A stretch of 50,659 nt of DNA, from assembly GCA_030698405.1 (NCBI GenBank), contig JAUYMU010000044.1, positions 1 through 50,659 of the forward strand, in the 5' to 3' direction. Under the pieces are notes generated by a model. That model did not search any database, had not been told where the DNA came from, and worked only from the letters and a program-made list of their open reading frames with translations. A program made the position numbers and the translations under genes. This document shows positions 1 through 9,822 of the stretch, piece after piece. Origin of the DNA: Bacteroidota bacterium. GTDB taxonomy: Bacteria > Bacteroidota > Bacteroidia > Bacteroidales > Prolixibacteraceae. Within the stretch, counting starts at the first letter, position 1, and every line of letters starts with the position of its first letter.

Positions 1-1739
1 TTCGAGCATTTATCCCAGTCGTAGCCAAAATTCAGCTCCGGAAGTTCTTCTTTCAGGAATACAAAATTCGGCACATCGTCGCCGTAATAGTACAGCACAT
101 CTGCCACGAATAGTCCCTGCTGAAGCATATACATGTTGCGATCGAGATAGCTGATAAAATCTTTGGATTGCTCCCACCAGGTTACGTTCGGGTTGAGGTG
201 CGTTCCGGCGAAATATTCGTTTCCGGGCAAACCAAACTCTTTGGGCGACGAAGTAAATGTGTGCCAGACAATGCGGTTTACTCCGGAACAAAATACACGG
301 TCGATGTTGCCTTTTAGGTCCATCGGTGAACGCTCCCACTGCGGACCAATGCTGGTCGGTCCTTCCGCAGCCACGAAGCGTTTGCCGTTGGTATGTGCCA
401 CACAGGCGCTCTGTTTAACCGAAAGTCGCTCGTCATCTTTAATTCGGTGCGTGTTTGCCATTGCCCAGAATTCTCCCTGCGGAAAATCGCTGATGCCCAT
501 CACTTTCAATGCATCAACGGGAGCCGAGTGCGGGCCGCCCGATTCAGGATGAATGCCCATTCCGTGTTTATGGGCGAGGTTGTAGAATAATTGATAATGG
601 TTGTCGGCCACCAAATCGCCAATGGTTTTGCGGAAATCGTGCAAAAAGCGGTTCGATTCGTTGCGGTTTTCAATAATCCGTCCAGCCAAAACAGGCATGT
701 ATTTCTGGATGTCGTATCCTCTGTATTTTTTGAACTCGGTCGGGAAATTCCTGGTCCAGCTAACCAAATCCATTTCCCAACTGTCGGTTTGCAGGTATTT
801 CACACTGTTGCCCGCTTCCTGCGCAGTTTTGATCAACGGAATGATGACCGTGTTGGCAAACAAATCAAACGCCTCAACGCTGAGGTGATCGACTGACAGA
901 CCTGCCCAGCCATCGCTGTTGGTCGATGTTCTGGCACCGGTGCAAGTGTATCCGTAGCGGATGATGGTCCAGTTTCCGGCGGGTGCATTCCATTCGAGTT
1001 TACCGTTTTTGTAGTTTCCGGTCAGATCGATAATTTCATTTTTTCGGATGGCCATCATTTTGCCATCACCATCAAAATCCTTGCGCAGTTCGTGTAACGG
1101 ATAAATGCCTTTCCACCCAATTTTTTCGTTGAACGATTTTTTCTTCCAGTTTTCGATGGCTTCATTCTGAACCGGTACACCTGGTTTTGTTGGAATTGCC
1201 TGCACGAGCACATCCTGATACAACAGCTTATTTTCAGGCTGAGGCAATTCGATGCTGATGGCTTTTCCACCGGTAATGTCCACTTCCGACCAAACGATTT
1301 TTTTCATTGCCATTTCAGGAGTGATGGAAGGTGCACCCGGATTCCAGCCGCTTTGCACATTCACGCTCAGTTCGATACCAATCCGGTCGGCTTCTTTTAC
1401 GGTATGTTTAAACAGGTCCATCCATTCGGGGCTCATAAAAACCGGACCTGCCGGAGTTTTCCGGGCAACCTGATAATTGGAACTCCCGGCATCGAACAAA
1501 GTCGCGCCGCCGTATCCTTTGTCTTTCATTTCTTCGAGGTCGCGGGTAATCGATTCTTTGGTTACCATGCTGTTGAGCCACCACCAATAACAGCGCAAAC
1601 GTGCTTCGGCTGGCGGGTTTGCAAATCCGGATTTCAGTTCAGGATAAGGCACGGTTTTGCTGGTGAAAATATTTTTTTGTTGGGCGGCCGAAAATAGACC
1701 GATTAGTAAAGCAATTGTTAGTAGTTTAGTTTTTAGCAT
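1..1739 (-). CDS. GH106-type alpha-L-rhamnosidase, C-terminus outside window
   Basis: The frame is open from ATG at 1739 to the first base of the window, giving about 579 residues. The protein starts with a Sec signal peptide (MLKTKLLTIALLIGLFSAAQ), so it is exported to the periplasm or cell surface. Near residues 35-70 it has the WWWLNSMVTKESI...GGATLFD block, followed by NVQSGWNPG and DGWAGLSVDHLS, which are typical of the large GH106/rhamnosidase-like glycosidases. Those proteins usually exceed 900 residues, so roughly the last third or more is missing here. It is the last visible gene of a locus that also encodes a GH78 rhamnosidase, SusD and SusC, so a role in removing terminal L-rhamnose from an imported glycan is inferred. 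Family membership is fairly secure; the exact substrate is not. Confidence 0.8.
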   Translation of the reverse strand, partial: MLKTKLLTIALLIGLFSAAQQKNIFTSKTVPYPELKSGFANPPAEARLRCYWWWLNSMVTKESITRDLEEMKDKGYGGATLFDAGSSNYQVARKTPAGPVFMSPEWMDLFKHTVKEADRIGIELSVNVQSGWNPGAPSITPEMAMKKIVWSEVDITGGKAISIELPQPENKLLYQDVLVQAIPTKPGVPVQNEAIENWKKKSFNEKIGWKGIYPLHELRKDFDGDGKMMAIRKNEIIDLTGNYKNGKLEWNAPAGNWTIIRYGYTCTGARTSTNSDGWAGLSVDHLSVEAFDLFANTVIIPLIKTAQEAGNSVKYLQTDSWEMDLVSWTRNFPTEFKKYRGYDIQKYMPVLAGRIIENRNESNRFLHDFRKTIGDLVADNHYQLFYNLAHKHGMGIHPESGGPHSAPVDALKVMGISDFPQGEFWAMANTHRIKDDERLSVKQSACVAHTNGKRFVAAEGPTSIGPQWERSPMDLKGNIDRVFCSGVNRIVWHTFTSSPKEFGLPGNEYFAGTHLNPNVTWWEQSKDFISYLDRNMYMLQQGLFVADVLYYYGDDVPNFVFLKEELPELNFGYDWDKCS

Positions 1740-1865
1740 GTTGATTTAGTTTTAATAGGTTCTAATATCTCTTATTTTCAAGAGATAATTCAATGCCGTC
1801 TGAAACAATGAATTCGCTTCTTTTAACGAGCTTCCGCAGACGGGGTTGCTTATTCCAGCTACATA

Positions 1866-1979
1866 CCGTTGGCTAAAGCCGAACGGCAAAGGATATTGCT
1901 GTTGATCCACGAACTATTCTTTGCCGTCACATTCATGTGACGGATTTAAGAATTCACAATTGATTCCGGGCTTTAGCCC
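1866..1979. repeat. Cluster of three REP-like palindromes
   Basis: The 338-base gap between the two rhamnosidase genes holds three short inverted repeats and no gene. They are 1866-1886 (CCGTTGGCT / AGCC-g-AACGG, one bulged base), 1924-1943 (CCGTCACAT-TC-ATGTGACGG, perfect) and 1968-1979 (GGGCT-TT-AGCCC, perfect). GGCTAAAGCC-type palindromes of this kind are common as interspersed repeats in Bacteroidota, so a REP-like element is my reading. They may also act as mRNA 3' stabilisers or attenuators between the two genes. Nothing else is seen in the gap. Confidence 0.55.
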
Positions 1980-2077
1980 TTTGAAATATTGATTCATTAT
2001 TAAGTGCTAAAATCCATTTTCTCTATGATTTCCTGCAAATATTTTGCACCGCCGGTGCAGTAGCTACTTAGATAAAT

Positions 2078-4387
2078 TTATCGGGTAACTTCAAATACTA
2101 TTTTTCCGGAGCCAACTCCTTCAATAACTGCAAAATTTCCTTCTGTGCGGTATTTCACACTATTTCCGTTCATGGTCACTTTTTGCGATTTTGCAAAGAA
2201 AGGCAGGTAAACATCGGCAGTTGTATTGGTCGGAATGGTCAGATTCATGCTGAACGATTGCTGTGGTTTGTTCTTGAATGACACGAGCACATCGCCACGG
2301 ATGGTCGGACATTTTATCTCAGCCTGTTCGAGCGAAGCAGGTTGCGGTTTTATGCGGATTTTCCGGAAGCCGGGTTCGAGTGGTTCGATGCCCATCAGTT
2401 TTCGGGGAATAATGTTGGCCGGAGCAGCGCCCCATGCATGGTTCCAGTCCTGATTGGGTTTGTATTTATTGTCCCATGCTTCGAGCGAAATGGTGGAGCC
2501 GACACGTATCATGTTGTACCAGCTTCGGTCGGAGGTAGAAGTTAATAACTCTAAACCATACTCAGGATTGTTGCCATCATAAACCGCATCCATCAAAAAC
2601 TGCGAACCGTAAACACTGCAAGCCATTCCGCGCGACTGAACGAAATTGCTCACTTTTCCAACAAACTTTTCAGGAACAAGGCCGAATGTTAACGGAAACA
2701 TATTCGCGTGCAACGAAGCATGGTCGGTTCCAATTCCGTCGAAATAAATACCGCGCTTTTTGTCCAGCAGTTTTTCGTTGAAACTGGCTTTCAGTTTTAC
2801 TGCCCTTGCAGTAAATTGTAGTTCATCAGCGGGCTGATTCAACACTTTCGCTATTTGTGCCAACTGGCTGACAGCCTGATAATGATAGGCATTCACCACG
2901 GTATTTACATCCTGAAAAACAAAACCATCGGTTTCGCCGGGTTCATTTTTGCCAAGTCCGAGTATTCCGGTTTGCGGCCAATCGACAATGTCGCGCAGGG
3001 TTCCGTTGAAATGAATGGACTTCGCCACTTCGGGAGTTACTTTGCCGGTTTTGGTAGATATTAGTCCTGATTCATCGGCCAGTGGAAGCAAGGATTTTGC
3101 TTTCAAATCAGTATAAAAATGTTCGAGCGACTCTTTATTTCCGGTGTACAGGTAATCGTTCCAGGCCATCAGCACCGACTGTAAAATCCATTCGGTTGGC
3201 CAGGTTGGCCGATTGATCAGGTATTCGTGCGAGTAGCGGGGCATGCTGTATTCGCGGGCAACGCCGTAATGGCAAAGTTGGTTGATGTACGCGTCGGCCT
3301 CATAAGGAATGCGCTCGCGGTCGCCATCAACATAAACACCCATGAATGAAGTTGCCTTGATAGAATATTTGCACAAATCCCAAACCTGATTCAATACAGT
3401 GTCGGAACTCGCGAAATGCGATTCAGTTTCATCGAACGGGTAAAATACAATTTCCTGAACGATCTGGTTTTTGCTGAGCGGTTCGCTGTAACCTTCCAGT
3501 TCACAATAACGGAATGGCGTGACTTCGCCAATGTATTGTGGCATCAAAACGGCTTGCGCACCGGTATTTCGTTTGTCGGGAGGAATCACAACCGAGTAAG
3601 TATTCCAACCGCGCTTCAGCACAAGTTGGTGTGCCGAATAGCGGATCGTTCCACCGGGAGTGCGGTTGATCCGTCCATCTTTCTGCGCTTCGCCCAAATG
3701 AACCAGCACAGTATCCGACTCATTTTTTCCAAGCAAAGTCAGGCGCACTGTCCCGAATGCAGCTTTGCCGAAATCGATAAAATTATGCGAATCGGAAAGT
3801 GGTTTTATAGAGGCTGGATAAACATCCTGTTTCTGCAGCGGGTAGCGCGAAGTGGTGTAATCCGATAGCACCGAAGCTGTTTTAAATTGTGAAACTGGTG
3901 AAGACACAGATTCAACCCCATGATTGTCCCATGTTTTTACTTTCCAGAAATACACCGAATTGGGCTGAAGCTCTTTTCCAGAATAAATCACATTGACAGA
4001 CTGATCTGTTTTTGTTTTCCCTGAATCCCAGCAATCGCCCGTGTTTTTCTGAATGTTTTCAAGACTTGATGCGACCAGAATCTGGTATGCCAGCTGCACC
4101 GTATTGTTTTGATCTGAGTTGACAATCCATCCGAAGAAAGGCTGTTTTCGGGCAATCTCTGCAAACTGGAAGTTTTCCTTTCGTCCGACAGCCTGATACA
4201 GTTGCGTATTTACCGGATACCCATTTCGGAAAACCTGTCCGGCATGTGAAAGGAAATCAACTGTTAAACCCGAAGGTTGGTTTCTTTCAGGAATTGCACT
4301 TTGCGCGGAGAGACACGTTCCGGAGAGAAGAAAAATTAGGAAAATTCGCGAGTTAATTACCTGAAAAAGTTTTAATAGTTGGTTCAT
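2078..4387 (-). CDS. GH78 family alpha-L-rhamnosidase, secreted
   Basis: A 769-residue protein with a hydrophobic N-terminal export signal ending near AQSA (residue 31). Residues about 40-170 form a fibronectin-like accessory region, about 190-310 a beta-sandwich, and about 330-680 an (alpha/alpha)6 barrel. The signature DGDRERIPYEAD lies at residues 354-365; in GH78 enzymes this region carries the general acid glutamate. The enzyme should hydrolyse terminal alpha-L-rhamnose from glycans or glycosides in the periplasm. It lies 214 bases downstream of susD, separated by a strong intrinsic terminator and a 45-base palindrome, so its expression may be partly uncoupled from the SusC/SusD genes. 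Confidence in the family is high; the linkage preference is unknown. Confidence 0.9.
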   Translation of the reverse strand: MNQLLKLFQVINSRIFLIFLLSGTCLSAQSAIPERNQPSGLTVDFLSHAGQVFRNGYPVNTQLYQAVGRKENFQFAEIARKQPFFGWIVNSDQNNTVQLAYQILVASSLENIQKNTGDCWDSGKTKTDQSVNVIYSGKELQPNSVYFWKVKTWDNHGVESVSSPVSQFKTASVLSDYTTSRYPLQKQDVYPASIKPLSDSHNFIDFGKAAFGTVRLTLLGKNESDTVLVHLGEAQKDGRINRTPGGTIRYSAHQLVLKRGWNTYSVVIPPDKRNTGAQAVLMPQYIGEVTPFRYCELEGYSEPLSKNQIVQEIVFYPFDETESHFASSDTVLNQVWDLCKYSIKATSFMGVYVDGDRERIPYEADAYINQLCHYGVAREYSMPRYSHEYLINRPTWPTEWILQSVLMAWNDYLYTGNKESLEHFYTDLKAKSLLPLADESGLISTKTGKVTPEVAKSIHFNGTLRDIVDWPQTGILGLGKNEPGETDGFVFQDVNTVVNAYHYQAVSQLAQIAKVLNQPADELQFTARAVKLKASFNEKLLDKKRGIYFDGIGTDHASLHANMFPLTFGLVPEKFVGKVSNFVQSRGMACSVYGSQFLMDAVYDGNNPEYGLELLTSTSDRSWYNMIRVGSTISLEAWDNKYKPNQDWNHAWGAAPANIIPRKLMGIEPLEPGFRKIRIKPQPASLEQAEIKCPTIRGDVLVSFKNKPQQSFSMNLTIPTNTTADVYLPFFAKSQKVTMNGNSVKYRTEGNFAVIEGVGSGKIVFEVTR

Positions 4388-4415
4388 TATTAGTTAGTTT
4401 TAATAGAGGTTTGAA

Positions 4416-4460
4416 TTTCCCAGACCTGACAGGTTTTCAAAACCTGTCAGGTCTGGGAAA
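4416..4460. repeat. 45-base perfect palindrome
   Basis: Left arm 4416-4437 and right arm 4439-4460 are exact reverse complements of 22 bases around a single C. Each arm contains CAGACCTGACAGG or its complement. The element lies between susD and the GH78 gene, next to a separate terminator hairpin. AACCTGTCAGGT-type palindromes occur as dispersed intergenic elements in many Bacteroidota; that link is from general knowledge and not tested here. It would fold into a very stable hairpin on either strand. Confidence 0.8.
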
Positions 4461-4539
4461 ACCATTCTTCAGCAAAAGCTAAAATTACAATTTTTGAATT
4501 GACGAACTCCGGAAAACCAGAGAAACTGTCATCTTTCTG

Positions 4540-4578
4540 AAAAAACAGGGACAGTCTTATCGAAAGATGTCCCTGTTT
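4540..4578 (-). terminator. Intrinsic terminator after susD
   Basis: Read on the minus strand, AAACAGGGACA (4578-4568) pairs with TGTCCCTGTTT (4553-4543). The stem continues through TCTT/AAGA with one bulged base, and it is followed by a run of six T. It starts 24 bases after the susD stop and would end or attenuate transcription before the GH78 and GH106 genes, a common way of making more SusC/SusD than enzyme. Confidence 0.8.
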
Positions 4579-4601
4579 AATTATTGGTTCAATAGATATA
4601 A

Positions 4602-6392
4602 TTATTTAGAAGCCCAACCCGGATTTTGTTCCAGTTTTACATCTTTATTGGTATCAATTACTGTTTGTGGAATTGGCCACAGGTTGTAATTGAAAGTAAG
4701 TGTAGCTGCAGCTTCAGGCCAATAGGCGTATTTCTTGATGCGATCGGTGGCAACTGTTCCGCCCATGCGAAGAAGAGTGTTCCAGCGACATTCTTCGTAA
4801 ACCAACTCACGTGCACGTTCGTCTAAAATCAGGTTGAAGTTGTCGTCCACATCGGCAGCGGTAACTTTGTAAGTACAGTTGGCACGGTCACGCAATAAGT
4901 TAATGTCGGCAGCAGCGCCGGCTTTATCACCACTACGCTGTTTGGCTTCGGCTCGCAACAGAATGGTTTCAGACAAACGGATAAAATAATCGTCGCGGAA
5001 CAGGTTGCTCAGGTTTTCACCATCGGCCAGCCCGGTGTATTTGTCGGTGGCAATTTTGCACGATACCGGATAGCATAAACTGCTGTTATTCTTGTTGGTA
5101 GTTGCATCGGTGCTTCCGTTGTACATTTCGCTCCATGGCACTATTTTCTTGAAATAAGGCGATGCGGCAACGTTTCCTTTAAACCTTCTGCGGAAGACAA
5201 TATCCGAATTGCGCAAGTCAGCTCCCCATTTTCCGGCGTAAATTTCATCGCGGGTGTACATGGTTGGCATAATTTGTACAATGCCGCGTCCGCCAACATC
5301 TTCCAAAGTTCCGGTAATGTGATTTTTAGCGCCGTCGCGGAAAACAGCTCCGTAAGTACGCGAGTAAGGCAATTTCGATCGTCCGTCTTCAGCCTTGTAG
5401 GCGGCATAATCAATCTGCATGGCCCAGATACACTCTTTGTTCCCATCCTGAAAGTTCACGTTTCCTTCCTGAAAAAGGTCCCAGTAATGATTCGCGGTTT
5501 GCAAAACAGTGTCAACGGGAGCTGCAGCACTTCCCCCCTGATAAACATTAACGGCGATTGTTGCGGAAGTTCTCCTGGTACCAAAACGCGTTTTCATCAA
5601 AGAATAGGTTCCACCATCAATTACTTTATTCCCAAAGCTTATTGATTTAGCAAAGGCGGCTGAGGCTTCGCTGGCTTTGCCTTCGGCGGCCAGTTGGATA
5701 CCCAGTCCGAGGTACAACTGACATAGATTGTGCTGTAAAGCTCCTTTGACCACGCGGCCACCAACAGTAGTTGTTTCCGGCAGGTCGTTTTCAACGGCTT
5801 CCATTTCGGTAATGGCAAACTGATAGGTTGCAACACGTGTGGCACGTTCGAAATCGTACTTTGGAGTTGTTGTAATATCGGTCACAATTGGCACGCCGCC
5901 AAACAATTCGGCCAAATTACGGTATGCAAAAGCGCGGAAGAATCGGGCCTGGGCAACTGCATATGCTTTTTCGGCAGGAGTCGACCACGAAATTTGCGGC
6001 AGTTCAGCAGCGTACAGCGCCAGGTTGGCACGTGAAATCACATAATACCAGGTGGTGTAGTTTTCGTAAAAACTACCATTGTCCGGATTGATGACACCGT
6101 AATTGTTAAAGGTTGCTCCTCTGCGGATACTGGCAACATCAAACATATCTGTTCCGTTTCCGCGGAAAACAAAAATCCAGCCCGACTCAGTAGGATTTGC
6201 CCACAAATCGCGTAAATGTGAATAGATCGAAACCAATACCTGGTCAACCTGTGCAGATGTAGAAAACGCATTGTCAACGGTATAGAAAGTCTGAGGATCT
6301 TCGGTGAGGAATTCTTTATCCGATTCGCAGCTTACCATACTCACCAGGAGTAACAGGAACCAGATACCAGCTATATATTTTATCTTTTTCAT
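4602..6392 (-). CDS. SusD/RagB family glycan-binding lipoprotein
   Basis: A 596-residue outer-membrane lipoprotein. The N-terminus MKKIKYIAGIWFLLLLVSMV is followed by SCESD, giving a lipobox with Cys22 as the lipidated residue. The body has SusD hallmarks: FFRAFAYRNLAELFGGVPIV near residues 155-175 and, near the C-terminus, LLRAEAKQRSGDKAGAAADIN LLRDR and the DERARELVYEECRW block, which form the TPR-like helices packing on SusC. SusD proteins act as the lid over a SusC channel and bind oligosaccharides. The gene starts 21 bases after the SusC stop, so the two are co-transcribed. The ligand is inferred to be a rhamnose-containing glycan from the flanking rhamnosidases. Confidence 0.95.
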   Translation of the reverse strand: MKKIKYIAGIWFLLLLVSMVSCESDKEFLTEDPQTFYTVDNAFSTSAQVDQVLVSIYSHLRDLWANPTESGWIFVFRGNGTDMFDVASIRRGATFNNYGVINPDNGSFYENYTTWYYVISRANLALYAAELPQISWSTPAEKAYAVAQARFFRAFAYRNLAELFGGVPIVTDITTTPKYDFERATRVATYQFAITEMEAVENDLPETTTVGGRVVKGALQHNLCQLYLGLGIQLAAEGKASEASAAFAKSISFGNKVIDGGTYSLMKTRFGTRRTSATIAVNVYQGGSAAAPVDTVLQTANHYWDLFQEGNVNFQDGNKECIWAMQIDYAAYKAEDGRSKLPYSRTYGAVFRDGAKNHITGTLEDVGGRGIVQIMPTMYTRDEIYAGKWGADLRNSDIVFRRRFKGNVAASPYFKKIVPWSEMYNGSTDATTNKNNSSLCYPVSCKIATDKYTGLADGENLSNLFRDDYFIRLSETILLRAEAKQRSGDKAGAAADINLLRDRANCTYKVTAADVDDNFNLILDERARELVYEECRWNTLLRMGGTVATDRIKKYAYWPEAAATLTFNYNLWPIPQTVIDTNKDVKLEQNPGWASK

Positions 6393-6413
6393 ATCGAAGT
6401 CGTTTTAATAAGG

Positions 6414-9400
6414 TTAGAAACTAATATTTGCACCAATTGAATAGGTTGTAGGTACCGGAAAAGTATTTTCACGCACAGGAGTACCAGTTTCAGGATCACC
6501 CCCGAACCAATTGGTAATAGTAGCCAGATTCTTGGCGCTGAAGAATATTTTTAGTGTGTTGATATTAGCAGCTTTTACCCATGACTGATTGAATGTGTAT
6601 GACAGGGAAACATCTTGCACCCTGACAAATCCGCGCGACTGAAGGGCCAGATAACGACCGTCGCCTGCGAAATATGCCGATGGATATTCATTGCTTTTAT
6701 TTTCAGGGGTCCAGTAGGGTTTCGAAGTCATGTTGTCGTTAAAGCGACCAGTTCCTGAAGTCATATAGGCAGCAGTATTTGCTTTCATAAAATAACCGTT
6801 TCCTCCAAAAGTACCGGTAATCATTGCATACAGTTCAAAATTCTTGTAGCTGACACTGTTGCTCATGTTCAATCTGAAGTTTTCTTTTCCGTAACCCAAA
6901 ATTTTACGATCGGCAGCAGTAATACCTGCAACATCGTCCAGATCTTTATATTTTGGAGCGCCATCAGCAGCACCAGTCAACGCTTTATATTCAGTATCTT
7001 CAGCCTGAACGATTCCATCCTGTTCGAACCCATAAATGGCGCTCAGTGATTTTCCGATAAACAAAGAGTTTGCAATGTCATCATCTTCAATGCCGTCGCC
7101 ATCTTTATCGTCACCATAAAGTTTAGCCAGTTTGTTGCGGTTTATCCAATAGGTAACCGATGTATTCCAGCTTAAATCTTTGGTTTTCACATTAACTGTA
7201 CGGATCGTTATTTCAAGTCCCTTATTGTCTATCTGCCCCATAGAAGTTCTGATTGTTTTGAACCCCGTCATAACAGGAATATTGCGAACAAAAATCTGGT
7301 CGGTGGTTTTTGAGAAATAGGCATCCACATCAACAAAAATGCGGTTATTTAACCATGCTGATTCAAAACCGGTGTTCCATGTGTCAGTCGATTCCCAACC
7401 CAGGTCGGAGTTGCCGAGCGCATTTTGATACAACCCGTAACTGATTTTGCCCGGTGCATTGGAATATTGGTAGCGGATACCTCCTGAAGTCCCATTGGCA
7501 ATGGTTGATAAAGTTCCGTATGGTCCGGTTCCCTGATTACCGTTTTGTCCCCACGATAACTTTAATTTCAAACTATTAAGCGTTTTAAAATCTTTCAGGA
7601 ATTCTTCGTTCGAGATTTTCCAGGCTACACCGGCAGCGGCAAAATTTCCCCACTTTTTATTGGATCCAAAAACCGATGCTCCATCACGACGATACGATCC
7701 TGTAAAGAAATATTTGTCTTCATAGGAATAACTTGCACGGCCTAAGTATCCAATATTGGCACGTTCATCAATATTTATATTTACTTTTTGAACTGTGGCC
7801 TTGGCAAGACCCCACATTCCGAGTGTTGTGTTTCCGTTCGCGGCAAAATCCGATCCGGTGGAGTTAATTTGTTCGTAACGGCGATAGTCGCGTGTGGCAA
7901 CTGCCGTTGCTTCAATACTATGTTTCCCAAACGTATTCTTGTAATTCAGGATATTATCGAATACATAGCTAAACGTTTTGTTGTTGTCAACATTTCCGTT
8001 TGCACTTGCCAGCAAACCGACCACAGTGGCAGGTTGATACCTTTCAGGGCCTTCTCCCTCTTTGATGTAATAATTTTCGTTGGTGAAATTTCCAGATTGA
8101 TTATTGTCCAGATTGGTCATAACATTGATCTTGTAATTTAACCCTTTTATCCAGGGAGCATCAATTACTGCATAGGCATTTAAACGGTAATTGTTCCGGA
8201 TATCCTGGTTTTCGCGTGTTTCATCATCAACTCCCCACAATGGGTTCATTGAAGATTGGGTATATGGGTATTTCTCCAGATTGCCTTTATCGTCGCGATA
8301 CATCACACCATAAGGGGACATTGTTTGAGCTTCGCCAACGTTAGCCGCAAAACCTGAATAATCTCTTCTGGAATAGCTTGCATCGACACCAACTTTTAAC
8401 CAGCTTGTAATGGTAGTATTTACCTTACCCAGCAGAGAAATGCGTGAAAAATCATCGCCAACGACAATTCCTTTATTTTCATTGTATGATGTTGAAATAT
8501 AGTAATTCACATTCTGTGCTGCACCCGAAACGGCAATCTGATAATCCTGAATAACCCCGGTCTGCGTTACCTGATCGAGCCATACGGTTTCATTTCCAGC
8601 AGCAAGGTTGGCCAATTCACCTGTTTTCATCCAGTTGGTCGAACCTTCGGCATATTTATTTCGGGCATTCACTACACCAATCCATTCTTCGCCTTTCATC
8701 ATTACCGATTGATTTTGCCAGATCTGAATGCCACCAGAAGTATTGAACGTGATGACCGGTTTGCCTGTTTTTCCTTTTTTAGTTGTAATGGCTATAACAC
8801 CGTTTGCAGAGCGCGAACCGTAAGCAGCAGCCGAAACAGCATCTTTCAGGATGTCGTAAGTGGCAATATCATTTGGATTGATATCGCTCAAACTTCCCAG
8901 ATAAATAATTCCATCCAACACGATCAACGGATTATTGTCGCCGCTGATTGAATTCTGACCGCGAATTTCCATCGATGGTTGACCTCCTGCGGTGTTAGTC
9001 GCTCCAATGCTCAATCCGGCCACATTTCCTTTCAACGACTCAAGCGCGTTGAGGTTGGGAAGCTGAGATATTGCTGAACCTTCCATTTTTACAGAACTGA
9101 CCGAACCGGTATAATCCTGGCGTCTGGCAGTACCGTAACCAATAACGATGACCTCGTCCAAGCCTGTCAGGTCTTCTTCGAGTACGACATTGATAACCGA
9201 TTTGCCCCGGGCAGATATTTCCTGGGTTTTCAAACCTACAAACGAAAAAACGAGGGTAGAATTTTCTTCCACTTTCTGTAATTCGAAGGTTCCGTCAACG
9301 GTGGTAATGGTACCGAAACTGGTTCCTTTCACAACGATGGCAGCGCCGGGAATCGGTTCTCCATTGGCATCCGTAACCTTTCCGGTCACTTTTTTCTCTT

Positions 9401-9773
9401 GTTGGGCAAAGGCAGGAGAAAGAACGATCTGCCGTCCCATCTGCTTGTAGGTGATATCGGTTCCTTCGAACAACAGGTTCAGCACTTCTGTAACAGATGC
9501 TCCTTTTACATTGATGCTGGTTTTTTTCTCAACATCAATCAGGTCTTTGTTGTACATGAATACATAATTGCTTTGGTTCTCAATCTGAAGCAAAATCTCT
9601 TCTACTTTTGATTGGTTGGCATTCAGGGTCAACCCTGAAGTCTGGGAAAATACTGTTTCTGCCATTGATTGGAGAACAGTAAAGACCAACAAGAAGATTG
9701 CAAGTTTCATAATTAATACAAGTTTTTTCAGGCTTGCGCTCAGCGACAAACCCTTAGGTACGATTTTTTTCAT
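6414..9773 (-). CDS. SusC/RagA TonB-dependent transporter with STN signalling domain
   Basis: A 1119-residue outer-membrane transporter. After a long signal segment come an STN secretin/TonB N-terminal domain (about residues 50-115, TSGLTLNANQSKVEEILLQI onward), a carboxypeptidase-regulatory-like domain (about 128-210, KKVTGKVTDANGEPIPGA), the TonB box region DEVIVIGYGTARR, a plug domain (about 220-330) and a 22-strand-type barrel to the C-terminal phenylalanine. The STN domain marks it as a transducer: substrate binding can be passed to the FecR anti-sigma factor encoded directly upstream, which controls the ECF sigma factor before that. It should import oligosaccharides captured with its SusD partner. 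The start gives an N-terminus rich in Lys (MKKIVPKGLSLSASLKK), normal for this class. Confidence 0.96.
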   Translation of the reverse strand: MKKIVPKGLSLSASLKKLVLIMKLAIFLLVFTVLQSMAETVFSQTSGLTLNANQSKVEEILLQIENQSNYVFMYNKDLIDVEKKTSINVKGASVTEVLNLLFEGTDITYKQMGRQIVLSPAFAQQEKKVTGKVTDANGEPIPGAAIVVKGTSFGTITTVDGTFELQKVEENSTLVFSFVGLKTQEISARGKSVINVVLEEDLTGLDEVIVIGYGTARRQDYTGSVSSVKMEGSAISQLPNLNALESLKGNVAGLSIGATNTAGGQPSMEIRGQNSISGDNNPLIVLDGIIYLGSLSDINPNDIATYDILKDAVSAAAYGSRSANGVIAITTKKGKTGKPVITFNTSGGIQIWQNQSVMMKGEEWIGVVNARNKYAEGSTNWMKTGELANLAAGNETVWLDQVTQTGVIQDYQIAVSGAAQNVNYYISTSYNENKGIVVGDDFSRISLLGKVNTTITSWLKVGVDASYSRRDYSGFAANVGEAQTMSPYGVMYRDDKGNLEKYPYTQSSMNPLWGVDDETRENQDIRNNYRLNAYAVIDAPWIKGLNYKINVMTNLDNNQSGNFTNENYYIKEGEGPERYQPATVVGLLASANGNVDNNKTFSYVFDNILNYKNTFGKHSIEATAVATRDYRRYEQINSTGSDFAANGNTTLGMWGLAKATVQKVNINIDERANIGYLGRASYSYEDKYFFTGSYRRDGASVFGSNKKWGNFAAAGVAWKISNEEFLKDFKTLNSLKLKLSWGQNGNQGTGPYGTLSTIANGTSGGIRYQYSNAPGKISYGLYQNALGNSDLGWESTDTWNTGFESAWLNNRIFVDVDAYFSKTTDQIFVRNIPVMTGFKTIRTSMGQIDNKGLEITIRTVNVKTKDLSWNTSVTYWINRNKLAKLYGDDKDGDGIEDDDIANSLFIGKSLSAIYGFEQDGIVQAEDTEYKALTGAADGAPKYKDLDDVAGITAADRKILGYGKENFRLNMSNSVSYKNFELYAMITGTFGGNGYFMKANTAAYMTSGTGRFNDNMTSKPYWTPENKSNEYPSAYFAGDGRYLALQSRGFVRVQDVSLSYTFNQSWVKAANINTLKIFFSAKNLATITNWFGGDPETGTPVRENTFPVPTTYSIGANISF

Positions 9774-9822
9774 AGTTTTGTAATGATTAATTTTTGTACG
9801 ATTAATTAAATTTCAATTACAG

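Noticed and set aside
7788-9611. Plus-strand open frames opposite SusC
   Set aside because: They are shadows of the minus-strand SusC gene with no recognisable domain and no ribosome-binding context.
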